Positions 31,501-44,700 of a DNA stretch of 64,000 nt are shown here, piece by piece. The stretch comes from Hypericum androsaemum (lineage: Eukaryota > Streptophyta > Magnoliopsida > Malpighiales > Hypericaceae). A program made the translations under genes and the position numbers. How positions within the stretch are numbered: position 1 is the first letter of the stretch; every line of letters starts with the position of its first letter. The stretch lies in assembly GCA_963995505.1 (NCBI GenBank), contig OZ023187.1:7465176-7529175 (forward strand), in the 5' to 3' direction. Below the pieces are notes generated by a model. It was not told where the DNA came from. It saw only the letters and a list, made by a program, of their open reading frames with translations, and did no database searches.

Positions 31501-33008
31501 AGCAAGCGTTCTTACAAACTCAAACCCCTCATTAAACTCTCTCTCTCTCTCTCTCTCTCTCCCCCCCACTTTGAGTATCTTATTTACTTTCCTCTGCTTC
31601 CAATTTCTCCTCATTTAACCTCTCTCTCACCTTTTCATCTTCCCACTCCCTCCCCTTAACATTTGCAAGCCAGGGTTAGCTCCTCCTCCTCCTCCTCCTC
31701 CTCCTTGTTCTTTTCCTCTTCAGCGGAAGGAAGCGCATTGTTTTTTTTTGTTTTCGGTAAACTGCTTCCGTCTTTTTTTTTTCTGCTTTTTGTGTTGTTT
31801 CAGAGTAGTCGTCGTTGAGGTTATTGGGTTTGCTCCCTGCGAAACGGCGCCGTTTTGCCGGAGCCGGGGTCCATAGCGGGTCTTTGTGCGTCTTTTTTTT
31901 TCTCAAAGAAGTCGTTGCATGAATGTTATGTGTCTTTTTTGGTTTTGTCGTCTTGTACTTACGTAGAGAACAAGAAACGGGTTAGTTTTTTTTATAAGGA
32001 ATTTTTGTGGTAAGCAGGTTAAATGATTTAACTTAAATCCCGTTCACTTCCGACTCTACCTTTTTTTTAATACTATATAAGAACAAGTTTATTAATATTA
32101 TTTACCTCTATGGCCTCTTGATGCATGTGGGGTTGGGATTTTCACTCTTTTCCCTTTATTTTGATTTTGTTTTTTTGAAGGGTCCTTTATTTTGATGATC
32201 TCCTGAAGTTTTTCATTTTGGCCCAGTTCGAAAGCACATAGCCCCAAGCCCAGCGCGGGGACTTGTTCTTCCTCTGGGCCCAGTTGGTTCCTCGAACACC
32301 AACCGGAACAAAAGAGTCATTTCGTTAACTTGGAAGTTGTTAGATGATGTTCTTTAGTCAAATTTGTTTCTGGGTATCCCAGATATTTCAGAAATAGAAC
32401 TTGTTAGGTCTAAAATAGTGAAGTCTGCCATTTTTTGGGAAACTACTATGGACGAGACGGACCTCTCACTCTTATTTAGCATACTCATGCAACGTGTTGG
32501 ATTTAGATGAGAGTTTGTAAGAGATTTGGATTCTCGTAATGTATTACGAATAGAAAATATAATATTAGGGGAGCCTCCACGAAATAGAGCAGGATGTTTA
32601 CACAAAAAAATGTATTATGTTGGACTTGGGGAAAATATGTTAGGAAAGATATGGTTTTTCGGTTTCTTAATTTCTCTTAGTTTGTTTAGCATACATACTC
32701 ATGCAATGTGTTTCCAGACCTCTCACTCTTATTTAGCATACTCATGCAATGTGTTGGACTGAGTTGGTAAGAGGCTTAGATTCTCTTAGCGGTTTTAGGT
32801 TTATATATTACGAATCTATAAATTCATGAACCCATGAACTGCTGCTCCATTTTCATTCTTCTTTGGTTCAAACAGATTGCACTTTTGTTTTAACCTTGAT
32901 TCGATGTTAAAGCTGCTGGTTTTATTTGTTGGTTTCCTTGTCTTGCCAAAGTAAGTTGATGCAGTTATGTTTTATTGAGTTAATCCTGTTTTCTCTGTTC
33001 TTGTGTAG
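31500..33008 (+). promoter_or_regulatory. AGO6 promoter and 5' UTR with an intron
   Basis: A CT microsatellite lies at about 31538-31560 and pyrimidine-rich sequence continues to about 31700, typical of a plant core promoter or 5' UTR. A strong acceptor TTCTTGTGTAG ends directly at the AGO6 start codon (33008/33009), so the 5' UTR is split by an intron. The intron holds a direct repeat: GACCTCTCACTCTTATTTAG then CATACTCATGCAA at about 32459 and again at about 32717. Confidence 0.5.
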
Positions 33009-36000
33009 ATGGAATCCACTGGAGAACCCTCAGTTTTACCTCCACCAGATGTGGTTCCTGAACGACAGCCCTCGAAACCGAAGCGAGTTCCTGTGACCAG
33101 GCGTGGTACTGGCTCGAAAGGCCAAAGGATACGGCTGCTCTCTAATCACTTCAGAGCCGATGTCTCCAATGCCGATGGCTACTTCTTCCATTACAGTGTA
33201 AGCTTGAGTGCTGCAGGGTCATTCATATTTTTAACTTCTGCTCCATTCTTTAAACTTTGTTCATCATGTGATCAGGTATCCCTATTCTACGAAGACGGCC
33301 GGCCTGTCGAAGCCAAAGGCATAGGACGAAGAGTAATCGACAAAGTTCACGAGACTTATCGTTCGGACCTCGATGGGAAGGATTTCGCATACGATGGTGA
33401 GAAGAGCTTGTTCACCATCGGTCCCCTGCCGAACAAGAAGATGGAATTCGCCGTCTATCTTGATGCAATCTCTTCAAACAGCAGGACGGATCGTAACGGC
33501 AGCCCCGTTGGCAACGAAAGTCCGAACGAGAACGATAAGAAGAGGCTGAGGCGGACGACATTCAACTCCAAGACGTTCAAAGTTGAGATCAGCTATGCTG
33601 CCAGAATCCCTATGCAGGCCATCACGGCCTCTCTGCGCGGTCAAGAATCCGAGAATTCACAAGAAGCTGTTCGAGTATTAGACATCATTCTAAGACAGCG
33701 CGCTGCGAGACAGTGCGTAAAGAGCTTGCTGATATGTTTTACTGATGAGATCGATCGGCATATGTTTCACTTACTCCTTATTCTCTGCATCTCACAGGGG
33801 CTGCCTCCTCGTTCGCCAATCGTTTTTTCACGACGATTCGAAGAATTTTGTTGATCTGAAAGGCGGCGTCCTTGGTTGCAGAGGATTCCACTCGAGCTTT
33901 CGAGTCGTTCAAGGTGGATTATCCCTGAATATGGGTAAGACGATGATATATCGAGGCTTACCGTTCCATTCTTTAAATTCGTTACACTGTAAAACTAATT
34001 TTTCTTTTCTCATGTAACTGCTAGATGGATCAACTACAACTATTATACAGCCCGGACCTCTGATTGATTTTCTTCTAGCAAATCAGAATGCGCCTAATCC
34101 TTTCCAGCTCGACTGGACAAAGGTATCGAACTTCTATCGAGTTTATTCTTGATTGATTCGACCGTCTTACTCAACGAGCGCAATGGCAGGCGAAGCGGAC
34201 GCTGAAGAACTTGAGGATCAGAGTCTCGCCGACCAATCAGGAATTCAAAATCACTGGACTGAGTGAACAGCTTTGCAAGGATCAAACGTTAGTTAGTCAA
34301 TCTATCGTTAGTTGATGATTCTGGCTATATTGGGAACCTGTTTCCATGTGCTTAAGACTGTTTGAATTCCAGGTTCACGCTGAAATCTAAAGGATCGGGA
34401 GATGGGAATGCTGTTGGTGAAAGCTCGGATATTACAGTTTCGGATTATTTTAGAAACAAGCGTCATATCGATCTCCGTTATTCGGGAGATCTGCCTTGCA
34501 TCAATGTTGGCAAGCCTAAGAGGCCAACTTACATCCCTGTGGAGGTAGGTCCTAGATCCTCTGCTGCAATTTCCTGGTTTCCTTCTTGGAATGCAGGTTT
34601 AAGGCGGTTTTCTGAATCGTGTAGTTGTGCTCGCTGCTTCCTCTGCAACGCTATACGAAGGCCTTGACGGTTTTTCAGAGGTCTACATTGGTGGAAACTT
34701 CTAGGCAGAAGCCCCAAGAGAAGATGAGAATACTGAGTGATGTATGTATTTGCTTCTAAGCTGAGAGTAATATATATGTTTCTTTCTCTAAAATGCTGGT
34801 TTGACAGGTGATGAAACTGAACAATTATGCTGCTGAACCGATGTTACGTTCTTGCGGCGTTACTGTCAGCAGCCAATTTATGCAAGTCGAAGGCCGTGTT
34901 TTATCAGCACCCAAGGTAATTCGGTATCCGGACTTGTTTGTAGTATTTCCCGCATTCTGGTCTGATATGCAGTTTGTCTGACAGTTGAAAGTGGGAAATG
35001 GAGATGAGATTATGCCGAGAAATGGGAGGTGGAACTTCAATCACAAGGTGATCTGTGTATATACTGATTGTCCTACTACGTACGTATGGAGGCTCAATGT
35101 CTTACAAGTAAAGTAAATTTCCTTGTGTGCAGACGTACTCCGAGCCTGCGAAATTCGGTAAATGGGCAGTGGTCAACTTTTCCGCTCGCTGCAATGTGCG
35201 CGGTCTTGTTAACGATCTGGTTAGAATTGCAGAAATGAAAGGGATTGTAAGCTCCATCACTCTCTTGTGGGCTCTATTCCGAATGAAGTGCTTCTTCTTC
35301 TTCTTCTGTCTCACATCATTTTCCAAATTGTTGTTGCAGTCTTTAGGCCCTCCAGCAAATGTGTTCGAAGAGAGTCCTCCATTTCGAAGGGCTCCGCCTC
35401 TTGTTCGAGTGGATAATATGTATCAACAAATGGAGCCAGGATTTAGAAAATCTCTCCGCTTCATCGTGTGTCTTCTTGCTGATAGAAAAAACTCTGAAAT
35501 CTATGGTGGAATCTACTTCTTAGTCCCTTTTCTACTGTTATTTTGTTCATTCTCTCTTTTTTGATCAACTTAATTTAATTATGATGTAGGTCCTTGGAAG
35601 AAAAAGACACTTGTAGAATATGGAATCTTCAATCAGTGCCTAGCTCCTAATAGAGTCAACGATCAATATATTATGAATGTCATGCTGAAGATAAATGCCA
35701 AGGTGAGCTTGGGTTAAAATGGATTGCTTGATACCAGTGCTTCAGGTTATTTTATCTAAATATATTACTATTTTGAAAATTTTATGTGCCCTGCAACAGC
35801 TTGGTGGTTTAAATTCTTTGTTGGCTATTGAGGATTCGAAAAACCTCCCTCTGGTCTCTAAGAAGCCTACAATCATTTTCGGGATGGATGTTTCGCATGG
35901 TTCTCCCGGCCGATCGGATGTTCCTTCGATTGCTGCGGTAGGCATTGTTATTTGCAGCAGATTTGAGAGTTTCAGGTAAAATTCCCGTGTTTGACCTTAT

Positions 36001-37434
36001 GATATCTGTATGGATCTCGAAACTTTTAGGTCGTCAGCTCTAGAGATTGGCCGAGAATATCTCGTTATCGGGCTAGTGTTCGCAGCCAGTCTGCCAAGGT
36101 AGAAATGGTAGATGCTCTCTTCAAACCATCTGGGAAAGATGATAATGGCATCATCAGGTGAGAAGCAAAGATGATAACTTTGTTTGACCGTTATTGGCAA
36201 TGCTTTGCATCTTTTTTGGTTTTTTTTTTTCCTTTTTTTATATTAGTTAGTGAAGGCAATAATTTCTTTTCCAAACAGGGAGCTGTTGTTGGACTTTTAC
36301 CATAGTTCTCGCGAAATGAAGCCCGCTCAGATAATTATATTCAGGTTAAGTTCTTTCTTATTTGACTTCTTCTAATTGTGCTTCAAATGACATCAAGAAA
36401 ACTGAATCTTGCATTCTCAATGTGATTGAAGAGATGGTGTCAGCGAGTCGCAGTTCGATCAAGTTCTTAACATCGAGCTGGATCAAATCATGGAGGTTGG
36501 TTTTTCTGTACCATTTCAATTCAGTTAACTTGTATAATGATCAATATATTTCATCTCCAAAAGCCATTCTTAAATCTGAACTTTTTGGTCATTAGGCATG
36601 TAAGTTCCTCGATCCACATTGGGCTCCGAAATTCACGGTAATCATCGCTCAGAAGAACCATCACACGAAATTCTTCCAAGCTGGATCTCCGGACAATGTT
36701 CCTCCAGGTTGAAGTCTGCTCCTCCTATAGGCTGGAAGTTTGATAAACTAGTTAACTGTTTGAGGTTAATGTAGTACGTTCGTATGTGCAGGAACTGTCG
36801 TAGATACCGGAGTCTGTCATCCGACTCGATATGACTTCTACATGTGTGCACATGCTGGAATGATCGTAAGTTTATCCGTAACGATCCTATTATTTGCGGG
36901 TTTTGAATTGCTGCTTGTTTGTCTGGACATCTAACTGGTTTTGTTTTGATGTTTTTAAGGGAACAACAAGGCCAACACACTACCATGTTCTGTATGATGA
37001 GATTGGTTTTTCAACTGATGAACTACAAGAGCTGGTTCATTCTCTCTCCTATGTGTGAGTCCTTTGCGAGTGGCTGAACCGAAACTTTGCTCCGAAAGTT
37101 GCATATTTAGCTTACTTATCCTTAATTTTGCAGGTACCAAAGAAGCTCAACGGCAATATCTGTAGGTATGAACATTCCTTACTGTAGGTATGATCCTGCT
37201 TGAAGGTCGCGAGTGTTGGCCATATTCCTTACTTTGATTTCCTCGTGTTACAATGCAGTGGCTCCTGTTCGCTACGCGCACTTGGCAGCATCTCAGTTTT
37301 CTACATTCATGAAGTTTGAAGATATGTCGGACGCAAGCTCCAGCCACGGAAGCCTGTCCTCTTCTAGACAAGTTCCTGTTCCTGAGCTTCCCGAGCTACA
37401 CAAAACAGTCCGCAGCTCTATGTTCTTCTGCTGA
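33009..37434 (+). CDS. AGO6: Argonaute, AGO4/6/9 clade, most like AGO6
   Basis: Twenty-one coding exons give 898 residues: 33009-33197, 33276-33712, 33798-33934, 34025-34122, 34190-34287, 34373-34544, 34625-34741, 34808-34915, 34985-35047, 35133-35246, 35340-35505, 35590-35702, 35800-35937, 36030-36157, 36279-36344, 36432-36495, 36596-36707, 36792-36865, 36960-37054, 37134-37165, 37259-37434. All are GT-AG and phases close. Order: Pro-rich N-terminus, N domain, PAZ (about 280-400), MID, PIWI (about 570-860). The slicer triad is intact: D in FGMDVSHG (about 634), D in FRDGVSE (about 716), H in RYAHLAA (about 848). It ends SSMFFC as clade members do. AGO6 loads 24-nt siRNAs and guides RNA-directed DNA methylation at Pol V transcripts in the nucleus. 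AGO6 rather than AGO4 is suggested by [18 protein letters not shown] and NRVNDQY. Confidence 0.93.
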
Positions 37435-37732
37435 AGTTTGCAAAGCTTTCGGACATCTATCTAACCTAGTTAACTATAGTAACCGACGCAGGAAGTGTTC
37501 CCATTTTGCGGGCTAGTAGTTGACTGTAAAAAAGCTCTAGGCTCAACGGCGATGCAGTGTCTACAAACCACGTTAACTCTCTAGGAAAGCCCTAGTAACT
37601 CGTCCTTTCTTGCTCATCATTTAGACGATTAAATCGGGAAACTATTGATCATGTCAATCATGGCAAGCTACTCTTTAACATTATTATAAGCCATGAAGAC
37701 TTCTACTACAGTATGCATCTGACCTGCTGCCT

Positions 37733-39047
37733 CTAGAGCTGCAGGGCAAGCTCATCTTCCATGTCAAACAACATCCATATCTCGTTCACCCTTTTCTCGA
37801 ACTCGAACGGGGAGTTGTACTGTGCAACTATGTACACGGCAGTCGGAGCATCATCAGCTCCAGCTTGGCTCTTCTCAATAGCTGCTGCCCACTTGGTTCC
37901 TGCAAGGCTGGATTGCAGGGCAGCGGCTTCCTCTCCAACATTGTAATCTGTCACGAACCCGCTGAACTGCCTCACTGCAGCGTATCGGTGCGTCCATCTC
38001 TGAGCATGTAGGCCTTTAGCTGAAGGAGGATCTGCCTGGTTCTCCTTTGGCACGTAGAAGCTGACAGTGAAGGAGGATTCACAGAATGGTCCATCGCTCG
38101 GAAAGACTTCGGTGATGACCGGACCTGTCATTTCTATCTGCTGCTCGTATGCATTCTTCCCTTGAATGTAATCGAACAACCTGCAGAGCAAGCAAGCAAA
38201 TGGTTGAAGTTTGTCAATTAACCAGGTGAAGATCTGCTTGAAAAAGGATGTCTTCTTGATTAGCCTCAAGTTGATTAGTTCAAACAGATCCTAGAATACA
38301 TAATCGTTAAACTAAAATTAAATCATGTGGCAGCTGCGTTTTAGTTTTCCCCCAGAATTCTATCGAATTCCTATCGTGAAGCATATTAGGCTTGTCCTCT
38401 ATAAATAAGAGTATGGGTCAGTAGTTCTTTGGTCTTGACTTGCTCTAGGCAACGATACGGTAGTAAAGGCAGAGATTTAGGCTCGAGGCGTAGCGCTCAC
38501 CTATGGCTTATGTACCATGTATCTCCACATAATATAGTGATGATCGTCTCGGCCCCGTAAATTGAACCAATTTGTTATGGGTATCTACACATCAGCATTT
38601 ATGCTTCCACTGTCCTAACATAAACGTACACATCCTAAGCAGATTAATCTATGTTCAAGTCGGAACGGAACACAAAATACGGCAAACCTCTTTCTACCGA
38701 GTTTTTAACTATATACAATATAAGCCCAAAACACAAGAAGAACATTCAAAAGAATAGACAGATAACATTGGTAAAAGTGAAGCTCACTGCAAGAACCCAG
38801 TTCGAGTGGCTTCAACAAGAGAGATGTCTTCAATGGGAGCAGTTGACATCCACACGGAAGAATTGTAGCTCCGAATTTCGTAGTCGTTCCCAAGCTGGAC
38901 GACGTCGTAGCTTGGACACTCTATACGGGTGCATGTCGGCGGGATCACTCCCACTCCTCCTCCTCCTCCTCCTCCCTTGTTGTTGTTGGCACTCGATAGA
39001 AGGCTCAATAGAGCTGAGAGCTTGAACAGTTTGAGAAAAACAGCCAT
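37733..39047 (-). CDS. SOUL-family haem-binding protein
   Basis: Two exons, 39047-38788 and 38180-37733, encode 235 residues; the junction reads GFLQ-LFDYIQGKN as in the family. A hydrophobic N-terminus (MAVFLKLFKLSALLSLLSS) looks like a signal peptide, followed by a Gly run. The SOUL fold covers residues of about 40-230: CPSYDVVQLGNDYEIRSYNS, DISLVEATRTGF, QQIEMTGPV, DGPFCESSFTVSFYVPKENQ, VRQFSGFVTD, QYNSPFEFEKRVNEIW. Plant relatives bind haem and other tetrapyrroles and are placed in cytosol or the secretory pathway; the signal-like start favours the latter. It is convergent with AGO6, with about 300 bases between stop codons. Confidence 0.9.
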
Positions 39048-39898
39048 TGTTGGAGGTGGAGGAGAGCTCCAGAGAATATTGCAGCTATGTGTGTGTTCTT
39101 AGGGTGGGTTTGTGGCCAGAATATTGGTGGCCACATGTTTATACTTGCATGGTCTTTAATTATTGTGGTGTAAGAAGTAAGATTTTAGGGACGTGTGATA
39201 CGTCTTGTCCCAATTAGCAAAACCAGTCGGATCGCGTTCCGACATTTTTTTTTATTGTGAGCGAAGATGTCTACTGATCTTTATTAATTACGTGTTAAAA
39301 TAATAGAACGAGGACATTTAGATAGGCTAACTTATTTTATATCATCTAAATAAACATCTAAAAATGGAGTATTTAATGTGGGATTGCAACCCGATGGTTA
39401 ATTCTAGAATTTAGAAGATGGTTGAATCGGTGGTAAATTATGCAAATCAAATCAATCAAAACTACTATTGTATATAATTATAGTTTTTATATTACAAATT
39501 GTTATATTAAAATCTTGTTATTTATATATGATAAGTCTTGTAACAGAATTAGATATATTTATAATTACTTGATATTTTAATATTTAAAAGTAATAGAATA
39601 ATTTTAAAAATTTTCCAAATCGAGTAGTTTATTTTCGGATTTATAAAAACATTGCCAATTAGGTGGTCCCTGCTTATTTACGTGGACAACTTACCACCCT
39701 ACAAGTTAATCCTAATGAAATTTTCTCCAAAACGCAATCTAATTATTTAAAATTCGAATGGATTGATTTTTTGTACTTAGCTCTTTTTATTCCAAATTCG
39801 TCCAAACGGCCTAAACACAACAAATGAACAAATTATTAGAAATTTAATATTGGACACTTCAAAACATTTTAAATTATGATTATAAACGATAATAAACA
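39048..39898. other. upstream of SOUL gene; AT-rich spacer
   Basis: Holds the SOUL gene promoter at the left and AT-rich sequence without genes to the right. Confidence 0.4.
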
Positions 39899-39907
39899 TA
39901 AATTCTT

Positions 39908-40883
39908 AGAAAAAGTACACTTTAGTACCTGTGGTATCACCGATTATCTGATGTAAGGGGATAGAGGTGCCAGGAGGAATACACCTCGAAGAACCAAATG
40001 GTAACCAGAGATTAGGAAGCTCTATAAGGGCGAAGAAAGAGCTTCGAAAAACCCTGTAAAACGGCTAATTAAAGAGAGAAGGATAGAAGGTTAGGGACGA
40101 AGGTTTCGCAACCGTTTTTATCATTTATCCAATCATAATCTTTGCTTCCTGTTTCTCTACTGTTTATAGTAGCTTTCGGGCTAGCTAGTTTGGAACAGGC
40201 TATAATGCACTTGGGCTTACAATATAACGAGATAGACAAGGCCTATAAACAGATAATGGCCCAAAATAACAAAAATGATAATTGGCTGGTGGACTTTAGC
40301 TCAAGTCCAGCTACCACTAACTTCGCGTTCCTCCCTCTTCAACCTGGATCAAACTCGTCCCAATTAGCCATGCAACATTATCACTTGGGTATTTTGTAGT
40401 TTTAAACCCATCAAACCGGTCCAACTGATTTCAGTTTTTATCACTTAGAGGACCCCGGGTCCGATTTTTCAGGAAAACGACATCGTTTTGATGCCTATGT
40501 GGAGTGCCCCGTGGTAGTGACCCAGATTAGTTGATGCTAATGTGGCGATAGGTAAAATATCAAATTAATACCTAACTTGTTTATTATTTAAAAAAACCCT
40601 CTTTCTCCTCCTCTCATTCTTCCTTAGTCCCCAGCCTTCCTCTGGTAATTAATACCAAATTAGGTACTATTTTGTTAATTTATCTACCGCCACATCAGCA
40701 TCGACCAATCCGAGTCACTACACGTAGCACTCCATGTGGGCATCAAAACGACGCCGTTATTGGACCCGGAGTCCTCTAAGTGATAAAAATTGAAATAAGT
40801 TGGACCAGTTTGATGGGTTTAAAATAACAAAATACCCAAGTAATAATCGGTGGTATCACATGGTACTAAAGTATAGTTTTTCC
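39908..40883. mobile_element. MULE-type TIR element interrupted by a solo LTR
   Basis: The left arm resumes after the nested LTR (40378-40580) and is matched inverted by 40650-40883, sharing ACTTGGGTATTTTG, TTTAAACCCATCAAAC, GGTCCAACT, GGACCCGGG-type and CCACATCAGCAT words. Outer ends AGAAAAAGTACAC and inverted GGAAAAACTATAC match. Flanks TAAATTCTT (39899-39907) and TAAATTATT (40884-40892) agree at 8 of 9, a MULE-type 9-bp target duplication. No transposase. Confidence 0.75.
39949..40377. mobile_element. solo LTR, 429 bp, with 5-bp target duplication
   Basis: The insert starts TGATGTAAGG and ends GCAACA (TG...CA) and is bounded by TTATC at 39944-39948 and again at 40378-40382. The undisturbed right arm of the host MULE, read inverted, runs CCGATTATTACTTGGG across the insertion point, so the empty site is visible. 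Length, termini and target duplication identify a solo LTR left after recombination. The frame at 40142-40399 crosses its border and is incidental. Confidence 0.85.
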
Positions 40884-40892
40884 TAAATTATT

Positions 40893-41785
40893 TACCATCT
40901 TTCTTTGGTTTTTTTTTTTTGAAACCTTCTTTTCTTTCTTTGGTTGAGTCGCATGTGTTTTCACATGAAGCATAGTTAAGTGACTTAGAGAACTTTATTG
41001 TACCAATCAATAATTTCGGTTGGACCAATATAACCAAACAAAGCGTAAGTTGGAACTTATATATTGCAAGTCGCCAACTCATTAATTTCCTAAAATTCCC
41101 TTAAAACTCCAGGAATGAAAACAAAAGTTAAAGTCCAACATGAGCCAAGAAAACGAGTATAGATTTGACCCACAATTAGCAATGGACTTGGCAGACTCAC
41201 AACATAATGTTTTCTTAGAGTTATTTGAAATCCAAACTTTTAACCTAGAATAACGTCTTTACAAGTTGACATGAGCAAGTGTTGGTAACGAATATAACAT
41301 TTAACAACACTTTTAAACATAAGCTAGCCAAAAAAAGCACAGTAATGGACTCACAAAAATACACAATTATGAGTGTGTTTAGTTATTCAATACACGTATT
41401 ATTCACACTCATCATCCATCTTCTAGTTTATGTAGCAAATCCCATCCCCAATGAGAAACCCCAAGAACGTGATACAGATCGAACTGCAGATGCCGGTGTC
41501 CTTCCCGCTAGGAAAGCGACTCATTTCGGTCCTGCATTGAAGATGATCTGAATCTGTTTTTGTATGAATAAGTGGCTCGTCGTCTGGAACCGAGATCAAC
41601 CTCTCGACAAGACGGGTTTTCGACTACGATAGCAAGGAAGCCTCCGACCTTTGTGCTACAATCACAACAACTGAAGGCAGAATGTTGACAACTTGGGAAT
41701 GGTTTGATATAATCCATCACCACCGGAGTTTCTATTTTACCTTCTTTACATTACCTTCAGCGAGGTTCGGATTCTGCACTCTCTT
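40893..41785. other. 3' flank of NTMC2-like gene, no other gene seen
   Basis: AT-rich sequence; the part from about 41480 probably belongs to the 3' UTR of the minus-strand gene. The plus-strand frame 41279-41551 begins with a hydrophobic stretch but matches nothing I know. Confidence 0.4.
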
Positions 41786-44700
41786 CTATTCCGGAATCAC
41801 ATTGGTTTCGGCAACAACCTCAGTCGACCCTGTCAATGCATTAATGGTCTTGGTTTTGTCAGCAACATCGGAGGCAGGGGCGATGATGGGAATGGAGAGT
41901 ACAGGTATGCTCTGAAGTTGGGGAGATGTAAGGGATCCATCCTCAGAAGAGTCGGACTTGAGAGCGACATTCCCGTCTGTTGTGCTCGATTTTGTAGAAA
42001 CGGAACGCTTTATGCTGCGAGCTTGTTTTAATTTGCTATTTGTCATGCCTTTCGCGTTTCCCTTGTCCGAGCTATCTGTGCCATTACCTTGAGAACTCAA
42101 ATGCACTTCTTTGATGTCGACCAGAGGATTAGGCCCAGAGCGACCATCTTCCACTATTAGCTTAACACCAATCTCCTCCTGATTAACAGCTCTAACATTG
42201 GCATAAGGGGATTTAGGATCTCCAATGCTGCTAAAATCGTCCTCCTTTTTCTGATGTCTTTGAAACATTGAGCCAAATTTGTGCAAACCCCGCTGAATTT
42301 TGTTCCTCCGCTTTTTACCCTCGGCATTTTCATCGGTACTACTACTATCGTCGCCAGGGGATCCAGATGCAGTTAAGTTGGTGCTGCTAATTGGATCACC
42401 GGGGGATCCACCGATTTGGCTGTCAATGAACCTGCTCTTTCCTTTCCTAGGTTCCCAAGTTTGCGAAACTTCACTCCCTGGGTGATGAACCCATATTCCA
42501 GTCTTTTCTTGCCCTTCAATGTTGATAGGCTCAAGGTTATCTGCCACTTTTGCAGATGGAACCGAAACATTATTAGCAGCTTCGCTCGAGACTGCATCTC
42601 GTACTTCTTCCTTGTCCCATGTTTCTTCGTATGATTTGGTATCAATACCCTGGAGAAGAGGTTGCATTTCCAAGAGTCAAACTCGTATGCATGTATACAA
42701 TCGAAAGATTAAAATGTTTCAATTCTTGCAAGCTAAGCACGAAGATTAAAAATGGAAATAAGAAGTAGGTTTTCATGCTTAACTCGAAAGATTTGGAACA
42801 TTTTAATTTCAGAAGCTGTTTGCTTCACTAGACGGTTGGCTCATGTTATTTATACAAGGTAACAATACTTACCTCTGCACTCTTTTCAAGCACAGTAATT
42901 GCCAAATGCAGCCTGCCCATTTTGATATTTTCAAGAGGCAACCACAAGTCATGTCTCTCACCGTCCTTGAGGTCGTTGATGTTAACAGAACAATCTCTGT
43001 CAGCAGCAATGGAACTTAGTTAGCACAACTTCTGACGGGCGAGAAAAGTGATTCGAGAAATGCCATCTGCATTAGATAGTAGAGCATGAGATAACAGACC
43101 CGAGGATATCATCATAGATACGGTCCTTGTCACGAACTTCAATAGCTAGCAAGTTAGCCGAGTCCCATGTTATTATGGGAATCTTGAACTCCTCCTGCCA
43201 TTTTGGAAATAGATTTTTCTTTTGTATCTTTGTCCTGAATCGGTATGGACCAAGTTGTCCCTTCACATATGGATCAGCCAAACCTGAAAACCACAGCCTC
43301 GATTTACGACCATCCACGAGCGAAATCAAAATAGAGAAAATAGGATAATACGGTGGGTAAAACAAACCATTCAAATCAGAAGGTTTCATGTCAGAAGCCT
43401 CAATAACTTCAACTCTGACGACAGCAATCGGTTCTTTCTCATCCACACAGAACCAATCATCTTTCAAAAACAAGAGCAACAAATATTTTCCATCAGCAAA
43501 ATGAAAAACTTATTCCAGCTATCTGATGCAAAATGGATGAAAAAAATAACAAGGAGAAAATTGAAGCTCTACCATACTGCACCAAACAATAGAGACAAGC
43601 TTGCGGTATCTAATCCTAGCTAACCTCCATCCTACAGCTTTTTTCTAATTTATATTTTTCTGCTCAACATTTCCTTGATCTATTTCCACCAAATAAAATA
43701 ACTATTGTGGATCAATCACGTATGCTGCTTTCTTTGACAAATCAATTTCATGATCAGAAGTTGTACACCTAGAGATGTAGATGCAGAAACATTTGTGCCA
43801 ACAATTCCATGTTATTTTACTTGGAACAAGGACCCGAAGCAACCAGATTCGACACCAATGATTTTCTCTTTGACAACTGCAAGTGCTCGACCCCAATGAA
43901 CAAAACCCATTGACAATCCAGACAAAAAAAAACACTAGCATGCACATCAAACAATTCAGATTGGACTACTTTACAGAGAATGAAGCACCAAAAGTTTTGA
44001 TAACACGAGAGAAACAATAAACCTTTCAGCATCATGTCCGTAGATAAATACGTGTCACCTAAATACTTAAAGCAAACTTGGAATCAAGAAACAGCAGGGG
44101 CTCTCTTTAGGCATTCAGACATGACAACACAGAAAAACATCAAAATCAAGAATGAAGCGTAATTTAAACCATACAAATGCCGGTCGTAGATTACCTTGTC
44201 CAGGCGAAGCAAATTTCTCCACATCAACAACTAGCATATTAGGCTGAATTTAGACAAAATGGAAACCTTAGATCTATGTCAAAAAAGCTGTGCAGATAAT
44301 GAAGTAAAGGATATCATCCTTGCATCGGAAAAAACTAACGCGATGTTTATGGGGATCACAAAACATTTGTAGGACAAACCTTTCAAGTGAACCACTCAGA
44401 AGAGTCGAACAATTACAAAGGGTAGCATATGGGGTTGTTAGAATCTTTTCCAAATTTCAAAGTTCATTTTTTTTTACCTGGACTAGTGTCTGCTCAAATG
44501 CAATTGACAAGAGCTTGTCCTGGTCAACAAAAAGATGATATTAGATTCACAAGAAAGATTAAAGAAGCTCATACACGGATACTAGAACGAGAGAGAGAGA
44601 GAGATCTGCAGATTTTTTATGAATATAACGTACCAGCCATCCAGCAATTCCTGGAACTTCAGTGACATTAAGTCCGTGCGTAAATATGGGTTTCACAGTC

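Noticed and set aside
31676..31906. 76-codon Lys/Arg-rich minus-strand frame
   Set aside because: Lies over the pyrimidine-rich AGO6 leader; composition explains it.
40142..40399. 85-codon gene with a hydrophobic start
   Set aside because: The frame begins inside the solo LTR and ends outside it, so it is incidental.
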